Shown here piece by piece: positions 1 through 6,415 of a stretch of DNA of 18,508 nucleotides; within the stretch, counting starts at the first letter, position 1; each line of letters starts with the position of its first letter. Below the pieces are notes generated by a model. The model was not told the DNA's origin, did not search any database, and was given only the letters and a program-made list of their open reading frames with translations. Source of the stretch: an uncultured Bacteroidota bacterium. GTDB lineage: Bacteria; Bacteroidota; Bacteroidia; Chitinophagales; Chitinophagaceae. The translations under genes were made by a program, and so were the position numbers. Where the stretch lies: NCBI GenBank assembly GCA_903929655.1, contig CAIYVS010000590.1:1-18508 (forward strand). Reading direction: 5' to 3'.

Positions 1-170
1 ATAATTACAACCGTTGTATCTTTCTTTTTGCATAATTTTTGATAATGAACTAATAATGTTGAAATAGAATCAAGCTTCCTATCAATAGAGGTTTTATCGT
101 TTCCTATTAGCTTTGGCTTAGCATTTGTAATCAGCGGAATAAATATTAAACAACAAATAAAATACTTCAT
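1..170 (-). CDS. Partial secreted hypothetical protein (N-terminal 56 residues)
   Basis: Only the first 56 codons are in the window; the gene runs off the left edge. The N-terminus is MKYFICCLIFIPLITNAKPK: a short basic start, a hydrophobic stretch, then T-N-A before K, a good type I signal peptide with probable cleavage after Ala17. The mature part seen is hydrophilic and Lys-rich and cannot be assigned to a family. Its ATG lies in an ATGA that also holds the TGA stop of the upstream 121-residue gene, a 4-base overlap typical of translational coupling, so the two form an operon. The DNA is visibly more AT-rich than the neighbouring ATP synthase genes. The product probably acts in the periplasm or on the outer membrane. 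Function unknown. Confidence 0.7.
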   Translation of the reverse strand, partial: MKYFICCLIFIPLITNAKPKLIGNDKTSIDRKLDSISTLLVHYQKLCKKKDTTVVI

Positions 171-532
171 CTTATAATTTCATTAAGCTTATTCTCAACT
201 TCAGTTAATCTCATTGAATATTCTTCAATTAAATTTGTATGATAACCCTGTGGATCAGACCAATATTTACTTTTTTCTTCTAAAATTTTCGCAAAATTTT
301 TAAGCTCATTATTTGACTTGATCATTTTAAGTTCCGAGGCGGCATTTCGCCATATTGTACTTAATATTTGAGAAGGGAAATCTCCTTCATCAGTTCTATA
401 CCTCGCAATATTAGTCCTAGTAAACCCTATTGCAGTACTTACGATATCGTAAATACGCATTTTATCTTTATGAGGAAGATTATTGCCCCTATCAACATAT
501 TCCCCAAACATACCGATAATCCAATTACTCAT
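167..532 (-). CDS. Hypothetical protein, 121 aa
   Basis: I do not recognise this protein. It has no signal peptide or membrane segment and should be cytoplasmic. It looks mostly helical: residues 20-60 hold a helical stretch with the motif GFTRTNIARYRTDEGDFP, and the last 25 or so residues (LIEEYSMRLTEVENKLNEII) have heptad-like spacing suggesting a short coiled coil. An isolated TAnnTTTG-like box lies just upstream of the ATG, and the stop overlaps the start of the next gene by 4 bases, so this is the first gene of a pair. AT-rich codon use differs from the downstream-facing atp genes, which would fit accessory or recently acquired DNA, but this is only an impression from composition. The role could depend on the exported partner; that is inference. 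Confidence 0.7.
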   Translation of the reverse strand: MSNWIIGMFGEYVDRGNNLPHKDKMRIYDIVSTAIGFTRTNIARYRTDEGDFPSQILSTIWRNAASELKMIKSNNELKNFAKILEEKSKYWSDPQGYHTNLIEEYSMRLTEVENKLNEIIR

Positions 533-547
533 TAATCTTACTTTTAA

Positions 548-555
548 TAAAGATA
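548..555 (-). promoter_or_regulatory. Candidate Bacteroidota -7 box for the two small genes
   Basis: On the minus strand the box reads TATCTTTA, seven of eight matches to TAnnTTTG, 15 bases before the ATG at 532. There is no clear T-rich -33 element at the usual distance, only AT-rich sequence. The predicted leader would be about 12 bases. Confidence 0.4.
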
Positions 556-601
556 CTATTATAATTCAATGTATATACTCCCCTTAGTCATAAGATCATA
601 C

Positions 602-626
602 AAAAAAGCCCCGATTCCTCGGGGCT
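602..626 (-). terminator. Rho-independent terminator of the atp operon
   Basis: On the minus strand an 8-bp perfect stem AGCCCCGA / TCGGGGCT with a GGAA loop is followed directly by a run of Ts (TTTTTTG). It lies 29 bases after the atpA stop codon and closes the operon. On the plus strand the stem is followed by CTCTATT, so it works best for minus-strand transcripts. Confidence 0.9.
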
Positions 627-654
627 CTCTATTATAAATGCTTGCTTGTATTTA

Positions 655-2232
655 TTATTTGAACTGTGGTATCAGGTCCTGCGCCAGTTTCACCATTTTG
701 TTGACGCCATCTTCAGGAAGGTTACCTTTCTTGAATTCGGCAAGTACTTCAGGCAGTTTCATTTCCATTTGGGTCAGGAACATTTCTTCAAATGCTTTCA
801 TGTTCTTAACAGGCACTTCACGCACCAGGTTATTGGTACCGAGGTAAATGATAGCAACTTGTTTTTCTACACTGAACGGAGAATATTGTCCTTGTTTCAG
901 GATCTCCACGTTGCGAGCACCTTTATCTAATACGATCTTAGTAGCTGCATCGAGGTCACCACCAAATTTAGAGAAGGCTTCCATTTCCCGGTAAAGCGCC
1001 TGGTCTAATTTCAATGTACCTGCTACTTTCTTCATGGATTTGATCTGTGCATTACCACCTACACGGCTTACAGAGATACCTACGTTGATAGCTGGACGGA
1101 TACCAGAGTTAAACAAGTTAGACTCAAGGAATATCTGTCCGTCTGTAATAGAGATCACGTTTGTTGGGATATATGCAGATACGTCACCGGCCTGTGTTTC
1201 GATAATTGGTAATGCGGTCAAAGAACCACCACCTTTCACCATGTGACGGATGCTTTCAGGAAGATCGTTCATCTTCCTGGCCACTTCGTCATTGGCGATC
1301 ACTTTCGCAGCACGTTCCAGCAAGCGGCTATGCAGGTAGAATACGTCACCTGGGTAAGCTTCACGTCCGGGAGGGCGGCGAAGCAGTAATGATACTTCAC
1401 GATAAGCCACGGCTTGCTTAGAAAGGTCATCATAGATAACCAATGCGGGACGTCCTGTATCGCGGAACAATTCGCCTATCGCAGCACCTGCGAAAGGAGC
1501 GTAGAATTGCTGGGGAGCAGGATCGGAAGCAGAAGCCGCAACGATGATGGTATAAGCCATTGCACCGTGCTCTTCCAATGTTTTCATTACGCCTGCTATA
1601 GTAGAGGCTTTCTGGCCTATTGCAACGTATATACAATATACAGTCTTGCCTGCATCGTAAAATTCTTTCTGATTGATGATGGTATCGATACAGATAGCAG
1701 ATTTACCTGTCTGACGGTCACCGATAACCAACTCACGTTGTCCGCGGCCGATAGGGATCATCGCATCGATGGCTTTGATACCTGTTTGCAGTGGCTCTTT
1801 TACAGGTTCGCGGAAGATAACGCCGGGTGCTTTACGCTCCAGCGGCATTTCATACAGTTCACCTTTTATAGGGCCTTTACCATCTATGGGTTCACCCAGT
1901 GTATTGATAACACGGCCTACCATGCCTTCACCCACTTTAATGGATGCGATCTGGCCGGTGCGTTTTACTTTGGCGCCTTCTTTAATGCCTGCGCTGTCGC
2001 CCATCAATACCACACCCACATTGTCTTCTTCAAGATTAAGGGCGATGGCTTTAACACCATTTTCGAAAGCTACCAGTTCGCCCGAGCTTACACCGTTCAA
2101 ACCATATACGCGGGCAATACCATCACCTACCTGTAATACGGTACCTACTTCTTCAAGCGTTGCAGCGCTATCAACGTTACTCAGTTGCTGGCGTAAGATC
2201 GCCGAAATTTCATCCGGTTTAATGTCAACCAT
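655..2232 (-). CDS. atpA: F-type ATP synthase, F1 alpha subunit
   Basis: Alpha subunit of the F1 catalytic head, which with beta forms the alpha3-beta3 hexamer on the cytoplasmic side of the inner membrane. The 525-residue length is normal. The N-terminal beta-barrel domain includes GDGIARVYGL near residue 36. The P-loop GDRQTGKS is at 171-178 and binds the non-catalytic nucleotide. The strand and loop PALVIYDDLSKQAVAYREVS and the family signature RRPPGREAYPGDVFYLHSRL follow. Further on, VISITDGQIFLE and SVSRVGGNAQ include the arginine that reaches into the catalytic site of beta. The C-terminus is the usual helical bundle. It is the last gene of the operon and is followed by a strong terminator. 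atpG, which often follows atpA, is not there. The spacer to atpH is 162 bases and carries two copies of a dispersed repeat. Confidence 0.98.
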   Translation of the reverse strand: MVDIKPDEISAILRQQLSNVDSAATLEEVGTVLQVGDGIARVYGLNGVSSGELVAFENGVKAIALNLEEDNVGVVLMGDSAGIKEGAKVKRTGQIASIKVGEGMVGRVINTLGEPIDGKGPIKGELYEMPLERKAPGVIFREPVKEPLQTGIKAIDAMIPIGRGQRELVIGDRQTGKSAICIDTIINQKEFYDAGKTVYCIYVAIGQKASTIAGVMKTLEEHGAMAYTIIVAASASDPAPQQFYAPFAGAAIGELFRDTGRPALVIYDDLSKQAVAYREVSLLLRRPPGREAYPGDVFYLHSRLLERAAKVIANDEVARKMNDLPESIRHMVKGGGSLTALPIIETQAGDVSAYIPTNVISITDGQIFLESNLFNSGIRPAINVGISVSRVGGNAQIKSMKKVAGTLKLDQALYREMEAFSKFGGDLDAATKIVLDKGARNVEILKQGQYSPFSVEKQVAIIYLGTNNLVREVPVKNMKAFEEMFLTQMEMKLPEVLAEFKKGNLPEDGVNKMVKLAQDLIPQFK

Positions 2233-2256
2233 ATACTTTATTTCAAATTTTATAAA

Positions 2257-2287
2257 TTAAATTCCAAATCGAATTTTAAATTCCAAA
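2257..2287. repeat. Short direct repeat TTAAATTCCAAA, two copies
   Basis: TTAAATTCCAAA occurs at 2257-2268 and again at 2276-2287 in the atpH-atpA spacer, next to the longer repeat pair. I recall runs of AAATTCCAAA as common spacer sequence in Bacteroidota; the copy number in this genome cannot be seen here. Confidence 0.5.
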
Positions 2288-2304
2288 CTTTACTCGTGTT
2301 ATCG

Positions 2305-2387
2305 TGAGATTGCTTCGTTCCTCGCAATGACGTGAGTAAAGGGCTTGCACAGCTTGAGATTGCTTCGTTCCTCGCAATGACGCGAGT
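2305..2387. repeat. Two direct copies of a dispersed 28-bp repeat between atpH and atpA
   Basis: An identical 28-base unit occurs at 2305-2332 and 2355-2382, an exact 50-base period. It begins TGAGATTGCTTCGTTC and ends CTCGCAATGACG. The following five bases are TGAGT and CGAGT, so 32 of 33 bases agree. Each copy can fold ATTGC against GCAAT. The first copy also sits inside an 8-bp inverted repeat, CTTTACTC (2288-2295) and GAGTAAAG (2334-2341). I recall this unit (CGTCATTGCGAGG...AAGCAATC on the other strand) as a widespread dispersed intergenic repeat in many bacterial genomes. The second copy ends 8 bases beyond the atpH stop codon. Confidence 0.85.
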
Positions 2388-2394
2388 GGTGAGG

Positions 2395-2958
2395 TTATCT
2401 CAACTGGCTCATATAACTATTGTCCAGGACAGCGTTTTTAAAATCATGCAGATTTTTTCTAACACTGGCATCAAAAAGTTTGTCTTCCATCTCCAATACA
2501 AAACCACCTATCAATGTTTCGTCTACTACGGTCTCTAATTCCACTGTATTGTTCGGCATACCTCCCAATACTTTATTGAGGATATTGGTCTTTACGTTTT
2601 CATCAACAGCTACTGCTGTGGTTAGTTTCACTGTTTTGATGAGCTTCATTACATTGTACTGCTGAATAAATGCTGAAGCAATTTCAGGCAGGTTGCTTTC
2701 GCGGCCTTTGTTCACGAGCAATGTCATGAAGGCAAGGCTGATCTCATGTATGCTTTTACCCAATACCGCTGTCATGATCTGGTGTTTCTTATCAGCATGT
2801 ATTATAGGGCTGCGCAGCATGTTTGTAAAATCAAGGCTTGTGCGGCATATTCTGTCCAGCAATTGCATATCCGCAAGCGTGGTATCCAGGCTGTTTTGTT
2901 CAACAACCAGGTCCAGCAGGGACTTTGCATAACGTGCGGCAAGACGAGGATTTGGCAT
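2395..2958 (-). CDS. atpH: F-type ATP synthase, F1 delta subunit
   Basis: Delta (OSCP) subunit, which ties the top of the alpha3-beta3 head to the peripheral stalk made of the b subunits. The 187-residue length is typical. The N-terminus MPNPRLAARYAKSLLDLV is the classic start of the family (RYAKAL motif), followed by a six-helix bundle domain to about residue 105. The C-terminal domain carries the family pattern ETVVDETLIGGFVLEMEDKLFDASVRKNL (positions roughly 143-171), matching the usual 'vDp.LiGGf.i...d..iD.Si...L'. It sits between atpF and atpA in the normal order. The spacer to atpF (88 bases) and the spacer to atpA (162 bases) are both long for an atp operon and both contain dispersed repeats. 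Confidence 0.95.
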   Translation of the reverse strand: MPNPRLAARYAKSLLDLVVEQNSLDTTLADMQLLDRICRTSLDFTNMLRSPIIHADKKHQIMTAVLGKSIHEISLAFMTLLVNKGRESNLPEIASAFIQQYNVMKLIKTVKLTTAVAVDENVKTNILNKVLGGMPNNTVELETVVDETLIGGFVLEMEDKLFDASVRKNLHDFKNAVLDNSYMSQLR

Positions 2959-3009
2959 AATTTAATTTCTCAATTTCTTAATACTCAATGGCTCAATTAT
3001 TTCCCGACC

Positions 3010-3040
3010 CTCCTTCGACAAGCTCAGGATGACAAAGGAG
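3010..3040. repeat. Dispersed repeat between atpF and atpH
   Basis: The stretch contains CCTTCGACAAGCTCAGGATG, flanked by CTCCTT (3010-3015) and AAGGAG (3035-3040), which are inverted and could pair. I recall this core (TGAGCTTGTCGAAGG on the other strand) as a very common intergenic repeat in diverse bacteria. It belongs to a different family from the pair between atpH and atpA. Only one copy is present in this window. Confidence 0.65.
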
Positions 3041-3046
3041 AGAATA

Positions 3047-3541
3047 CTAATTCAATTTTATTTCTTTTGACAGCATATTAATATAATTGGTCTGGCCATC
3101 GTTGGCAGCCAATTGCTGACGTAATATTTTTTCTGCTACTTCCACAGCCAGGTTGCCTATCTCGTTCTTCACTTCTGTAAGGGCAGCCATTTTCTGTTGC
3201 TGTATCTGCTGCTGTGCATCAATAATGATCTTATTAGCTTCTGTTTTAGCCTGCTCTTTAGCGTCATTAACGATCTTGTCTTTAATTTGCTTGGCTTCAT
3301 TCATCATTGCTGTGCGCTCTTCGCGTGCCTGGGCCATCAGTTTTTCGTTGTCTGATTTCAGCTGGCTCATTTCCATTTTCACTTTTTCGGCAGTTGCAAT
3401 AGATTCTGCAATGCCTTTTTCACGCTCGCCTAAAGAGTTCAATATGGGTTTCCACGCAAATTTGCGGAGGATGAAGAAAACCGAAAGAAACGCAACAAGC
3501 GTCCAAAAAAACAAACCGAGTTCCGGGGTTAATAAATCCAT
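3047..3541 (-). CDS. atpF: F-type ATP synthase, F0 b subunit
   Basis: Subunit b of the peripheral stalk: one N-terminal membrane helix and a long cytoplasmic coiled coil that holds F1 against rotation. Length 164 residues, normal for Bacteroidota. The start MDLLTPELGLFFWTLVAFLS runs into a hydrophobic segment at about 8-27, then WKPILNSLGEREKGI (about 30-44) marks exit into the stalk, as in other b subunits. Residues 45-150 are rich in Lys, Glu, Gln and Ala with heptad-like spacing. The C-terminus VAEKILRQQL is the typical delta-contacting end. The 165-base spacer upstream to atpE is AT-rich, with two hairpins and several copies of TTTATGAT. Confidence 0.95.
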   Translation of the reverse strand: MDLLTPELGLFFWTLVAFLSVFFILRKFAWKPILNSLGEREKGIAESIATAEKVKMEMSQLKSDNEKLMAQAREERTAMMNEAKQIKDKIVNDAKEQAKTEANKIIIDAQQQIQQQKMAALTEVKNEIGNLAVEVAEKILRQQLAANDGQTNYINMLSKEIKLN

Positions 3542-3547
3542 TTTCTA

Positions 3548-3631
3548 TTTATGATTTATGATGTTTAATTTATGATTGTTTTTATTTTTTAACTTGGATT
3601 TTTTATTGATTCATGTTTGTCAATCATAAAT
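3548..3631. repeat. TTTATGAT repeats with an 11-bp inverted repeat upstream of atpF
   Basis: TTTATGAT occurs in direct orientation at 3548-3555, 3555-3562 and 3569-3576 and inverted (ATCATAAA) at 3623-3630. The last two lie in a perfect 11-bp inverted repeat, ATTTATGATTG (3568-3578) and CAATCATAAAT (3621-3631), with a 42-base AT-rich loop. This fills the leader of atpF. Confidence 0.65.
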
Positions 3632-3634
3632 GAA

Positions 3635-3687
3635 AAAATCGAAGATTTTAAATAAAGCATCCTCGGCCCTTTGCGTTGGATGCTTTA
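3635..3687 (-). promoter_or_regulatory. Tandem hairpins in the atpE-atpF spacer
   Basis: In the direction of transcription (minus strand), the atpE stop is followed after about 20 bases by a perfect 10-bp stem TAAAGCATCC / GGATGCTTTA with a 15-base loop (3653-3687). A second, 6-bp stem AAAATC-TTC-GATTTT then runs into more Ts (3635-3649). The second resembles a weak terminator. Possible roles are protection or processing of the atpE message, or partial attenuation before atpF, which would help make more c subunit than b subunit. The role is inference; the hairpins are read directly. Confidence 0.6.
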
Positions 3688-3706
3688 GTTTTTTGTGCGC
3701 TGTAAA

Positions 3707-3958
3707 TTACAGCACGATAGCTAACAGGCTCACGATAACGCCGAACAGTGCAACCCCTTCTACGAAGGCAGCCATCAGGATCATATTCGCACGAATATCA
3801 CCTAATGCTTCGGGTTGACGAGCGATAGATTCAACAGCACCTTTACCGATCTGACCGATACCAACACCGGCACCGAGAGCAGCGATACCAGCACCGATGG
3901 CACCACCACCTTTTGCCATTCCGTCTGCAGCTAACATAATTGTGTTCAATAACGACAT
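3707..3958 (-). CDS. atpE: F-type ATP synthase, F0 c subunit
   Basis: Subunit c, the 83-residue hairpin of two membrane helices that forms the rotating proton ring. Helix 1 (about 17-45) has the packed glycine and alanine pattern GAGIAALGAGVGIGQIGKG. The polar loop RQPE is at 47-50 and contacts the central stalk. Helix 2 holds the ion-carrying glutamate, Glu67 in AFVEGVALFG. Glu67 is followed by Gly-Val rather than Ser-Thr, which favours proton over sodium coupling. It is preceded by atpB with a 23-base spacer and followed by two hairpins. The c ring needs several copies per enzyme, so these hairpins may matter for expression. Confidence 0.96.
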   Translation of the reverse strand: MSLLNTIMLAADGMAKGGGAIGAGIAALGAGVGIGQIGKGAVESIARQPEALGDIRANMILMAAFVEGVALFGVIVSLLAIVL

Positions 3959-3981
3959 ATATATGGATTTTAATTAAAAAA

Positions 3982-5121
3982 CTACGCTATAATTTCATCT
4001 TCAGAAATATGGTAAGCCTGGTGATCGTCAGGATGATCCCCTTCTATTGCCTGGCCAATAAATACTGCGGTAAGGTTTGCAAAAATGAATGCCTGTATGG
4101 CACCTACCAGCAATTCCAGCAAGAACATAAAAATGCTGAAAGCCAGGGATACCGGCACAAAACCTATACCAATGAATTTATTTAAAGCTCCGAAAATGAA
4201 TATCATACAGATAACCGCCAGGATAACGATGTGCCCAGCCATGATGTTGGCAAAAAGACGTATCATCAATGCTGCAGGCTTGATCATTAAAGACATGATC
4301 TCAATTGGCACTAAAAGGATTTTTATTCCTGCCGGCTTTACAGGAGGATTTAAAAGGTGACCCCAGAAATGCTTATTACTGCTGGCTAATATTACTATGA
4401 AGGCAAGTAAAGCTAAAAGTGCCGTGCAGGCAATATTACCTGTAAAGTTGGCGCCACCAGGTAAGAGGCCTAATAAATTGTTGATCCAGATAAAGAAGAA
4501 TATGGTAAGTAATAATGGGAAGTATTTATTGGCTTTAACTCCCAGGTTGGGTTTGGCTACTTCATCGCGCAAAAAGATCATGATAGCCTCCAATGCATTT
4601 TGAAAACCGGTAGGGGGTTTCATGTCGCCGTTTTTCTTGTACTTTTTAGCGGCACTTGTCATTAACCATAATAGCAATACCACCGATACCAGCATAGAAA
4701 GGACATTCTTGGTTATGGAGAAATCGTATATTTTATCACCATCTACAGAAAGTACCTTTTCTTTCATTGAGCCCGGGCCAACTCTTTGCAAATGGTAGCC
4801 CTGGTAATCTTCGCCTTCTGCAATTTTGGATGAAGAAAAAACAGTAAGACCGCCTTTAGTGGCATTATATATGATAACCGGCAATGGGAAACCTACGTGT
4901 GTCTCACCCATGCTAAAAAGATGCCATTCGTGAGAATCTGCTATATGACCAAATATTACAGAAGATATATCTAATTTTTTATCTTCTTTCTTTTCTGCCG
5001 TATTTTCACTGGCAGATGCTGTTTTTGCCCCGTTTTCAGCTTCCTGGGCAGAAAGCGAAAAAGATGCGAAAGAAAGCCCGAAAGCCAATAGTATCAAAGA
5101 AAAGAGACGTTTACAACTCAT
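3982..5121 (-). CDS. atpB: F-type ATP synthase, F0 a subunit with signal peptide and periplasmic extension
   Basis: Subunit a, the stator channel that passes protons to the c ring. At 379 residues it is over 100 longer than the E. coli protein. Residues 1-25 form a signal peptide (hydrophobic LILLAFGLSFASFSLSA, probable cut after Ala25). Residues 26-135 form a hydrophilic, Lys/Glu-rich extension that should lie in the periplasm; this layout is, to my knowledge, usual in Bacteroidota. The channel part follows with membrane helices from about 138 onward. The essential arginine is Arg288 in KPAALMIRLFANIMAGH, and the last helices contain ELLVGAIQAFIFANLTAVFIG. The C-terminal tail is His/Asp-rich. 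It is the first gene of the operon, with a good promoter 20 bases upstream. Confidence 0.97.
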   Translation of the reverse strand: MSCKRLFSLILLAFGLSFASFSLSAQEAENGAKTASASENTAEKKEDKKLDISSVIFGHIADSHEWHLFSMGETHVGFPLPVIIYNATKGGLTVFSSSKIAEGEDYQGYHLQRVGPGSMKEKVLSVDGDKIYDFSITKNVLSMLVSVVLLLWLMTSAAKKYKKNGDMKPPTGFQNALEAIMIFLRDEVAKPNLGVKANKYFPLLLTIFFFIWINNLLGLLPGGANFTGNIACTALLALLAFIVILASSNKHFWGHLLNPPVKPAGIKILLVPIEIMSLMIKPAALMIRLFANIMAGHIVILAVICMIFIFGALNKFIGIGFVPVSLAFSIFMFLLELLVGAIQAFIFANLTAVFIGQAIEGDHPDDHQAYHISEDEIIA

Positions 5122-5141
5122 TGCCTGCCTGAAAATTTGCG

Positions 5142-5171
5142 CAAAGATACTTTTTTTAAGTTCAAAAAAAA
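5142..5171 (-). promoter_or_regulatory. Promoter of the atp operon
   Basis: On the minus strand a perfect TAnnTTTG box, TATCTTTG (5142-5149), lies 20 bases before the atpB ATG. A run of eight Ts ending in G (5163-5171) sits upstream in the -33 region. The predicted start of transcription gives a leader of about 17 bases. Element type follows the published Bacteroidota sigma-A consensus. Confidence 0.7.
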
Positions 5172-5295
5172 GCGGAAAAAATTACATTTCTTTTATCTAT
5201 CAAATATTGGCATTTAATACCCTGCCCTGTTATTAATGAGATGCACACTTTTATTAAATTATTGACATTTAGTCACATACATTCTTTTAAAGCGC

Positions 5296-5320
5296 ATGAA
5301 AATATTAATATTATTTTCAT
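5296..5320. promoter_or_regulatory. Perfect 9-bp dyad, possible operator
   Basis: ATGAAAATA and TATTTTCAT are exact inverted copies separated by the 7-base TTAATAT. The site is 102 bases before the cytochrome start and 174 bases before atpB. It has no following T run on either strand, so a regulator site is more likely than a terminator. The binding protein is unknown. Confidence 0.45.
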
Positions 5321-5422
5321 TTAAGTGGGTGTCCATAATATTTATTGCATAAGTTTTTCAAATAGTTATAAAATTTTTGACAAAACTTATATTTTTATAT
5401 CAAATCAAAATTTTTAAAGGGT

Positions 5423-6415
5423 ATGAAGAAATTCTTTAAGGTACTGGGGTACCTGTTACTTATTGTTATTGTAGGCATAGGTGGTTTGCTTGTATATGTA
5501 AAAACCGCGCTTCCAAACGTAGGGCCTGCGCCTGAGCTAAAGGTGGAACGAACTCCCGAACGGATAGAAAGGGGAAAATATCTTGCCAACCATGTTACGG
5601 TTTGTATGGATTGCCACTCCACCCGCGACTGGTCCAGATTTGCCGGTCCGCTTACTCCGGGAACTTTGGGGAAAGGCGGAGAATTGTTTGATCAGAAATT
5701 CAGCTTTCCCGGAACTTATTATTCCCGGAACATTACCCCGGCGGGGATATCCCGCTATACAGACGGGGAACTTTTCAGGGTAATAACTACCGGCGTGGAC
5801 AAAGAGGGAAAGCCTTTATTCCCCGTTATGCCATATACATATTATGGCCGTATGGACCCGGAAGACATCAAATGTATCATTGCATATATCCGCACGCTTG
5901 ACCCTGTTGAAAATAAAGTACCAGCACCTGTTTCAGACTTCCCGATGAACTTTATTATTAATACCATACCTCATAAGGCCAGCCCAACAAAAAGGCCGGA
6001 TAAGACGGATGTTCTGGCATATGGCGCTTACCTGGTAAATGCCAGCGCCTGCCGTGAGTGCCACACCAAAGTGGATAAAGGACAGATTATTCCTGAGCTT
6101 GCCTTTAGCGGTGGCAGGGAATTCCCTTTCCCTGATGGCTCGGTAATACGCTCTGCAAACCTGACCCCTGATCTAGAAACAGGTTTAGGCAAATGGACGG
6201 AGGAAATGTTTGTAAACAAGTTCAGAGCATTTGCAGATTCAAACTATCAGCCGCCACATGTTAATCCGGGAGAGTTTAACAGTATCATGCCCTGGAACAT
6301 GTATGGTGCAATGACCAAAGAAGATCTGTCTGCAATATATGCTTACCTGCATAGTTTGCCGGCTATGAAAAACGAGGTGGTAAAATATACTGCGGCTAAT
6401 GTGGCGAAGAAGTAG
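5423..6415 (+). CDS. Membrane-anchored diheme cytochrome c
   Basis: A 330-residue c-type cytochrome with two cytochrome c domains, held in the inner membrane by an uncleaved N-terminal helix (residues 8-26, LGYLLLIVIVGIGGLLVYV) with the rest in the periplasm. Heme site one is CMDCH at 61-65, with probable axial Met136 in PVMPYTYYG. Heme site two is CRECH at 210-214, with probable axial Met289 in SIMPWNMYGAM. Each domain ends in the family helix 'DIKCIIAYIRTLD' or 'DLSAIYAYLHSLP'. It resembles diheme electron carriers linked to alcohol or aldehyde dehydrogenases, but no such enzyme is adjacent, so the partner is unknown. It stands alone, transcribed divergently from the ATP synthase operon. 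AAAGG sits just before the ATG. A strong terminator follows. Confidence 0.9.
   Translation: MKKFFKVLGYLLLIVIVGIGGLLVYVKTALPNVGPAPELKVERTPERIERGKYLANHVTVCMDCHSTRDWSRFAGPLTPGTLGKGGELFDQKFSFPGTYYSRNITPAGISRYTDGELFRVITTGVDKEGKPLFPVMPYTYYGRMDPEDIKCIIAYIRTLDPVENKVPAPVSDFPMNFIINTIPHKASPTKRPDKTDVLAYGAYLVNASACRECHTKVDKGQIIPELAFSGGREFPFPDGSVIRSANLTPDLETGLGKWTEEMFVNKFRAFADSNYQPPHVNPGEFNSIMPWNMYGAMTKEDLSAIYAYLHSLPAMKNEVVKYTAANVAKK

Larger units (their letters stand above)
5122..5422. other. Divergent intergenic region between atpB and the cytochrome c gene
   Basis: This 301-base AT-rich spacer separates the minus-strand atp operon from the plus-strand cytochrome gene. It contains the atpB promoter at its left end and a perfect dyad near the middle. 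I see no convincing small gene and no strong promoter for the cytochrome: TATATTTT (5388-5395) and TATTTTTA (5390-5397) each match TAnnTTTG at seven of eight positions, but without a well-placed upstream element. Confidence 0.6.

Noticed and set aside
533..654. A broken or frameshifted atpG after atpA
   Set aside because: The 122 bases between atpA and the next gene hold a terminator and a promoter-like box, with no gamma-subunit sequence in any frame.
1414..2136. Long plus-strand open frame of 240 codons
   Set aside because: It is fully antisense to atpA, whose protein is unmistakable. The translation is low in complexity and matches no family I know.
2305..2387. The two 28-base repeats with a 22-base gap look like a minimal CRISPR array
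   Set aside because: Only two copies, no further units, no cas genes, and the unit matches a dispersed repeat family I recognise. It lies inside the atp operon spacer.
5377..5401. TTGACA followed by TATATC as a classical sigma-70 promoter for the cytochrome gene
   Set aside because: The spacing is only 13 bases, far from 17, and this phylum uses a different consensus. The match is likely chance in AT-rich DNA.
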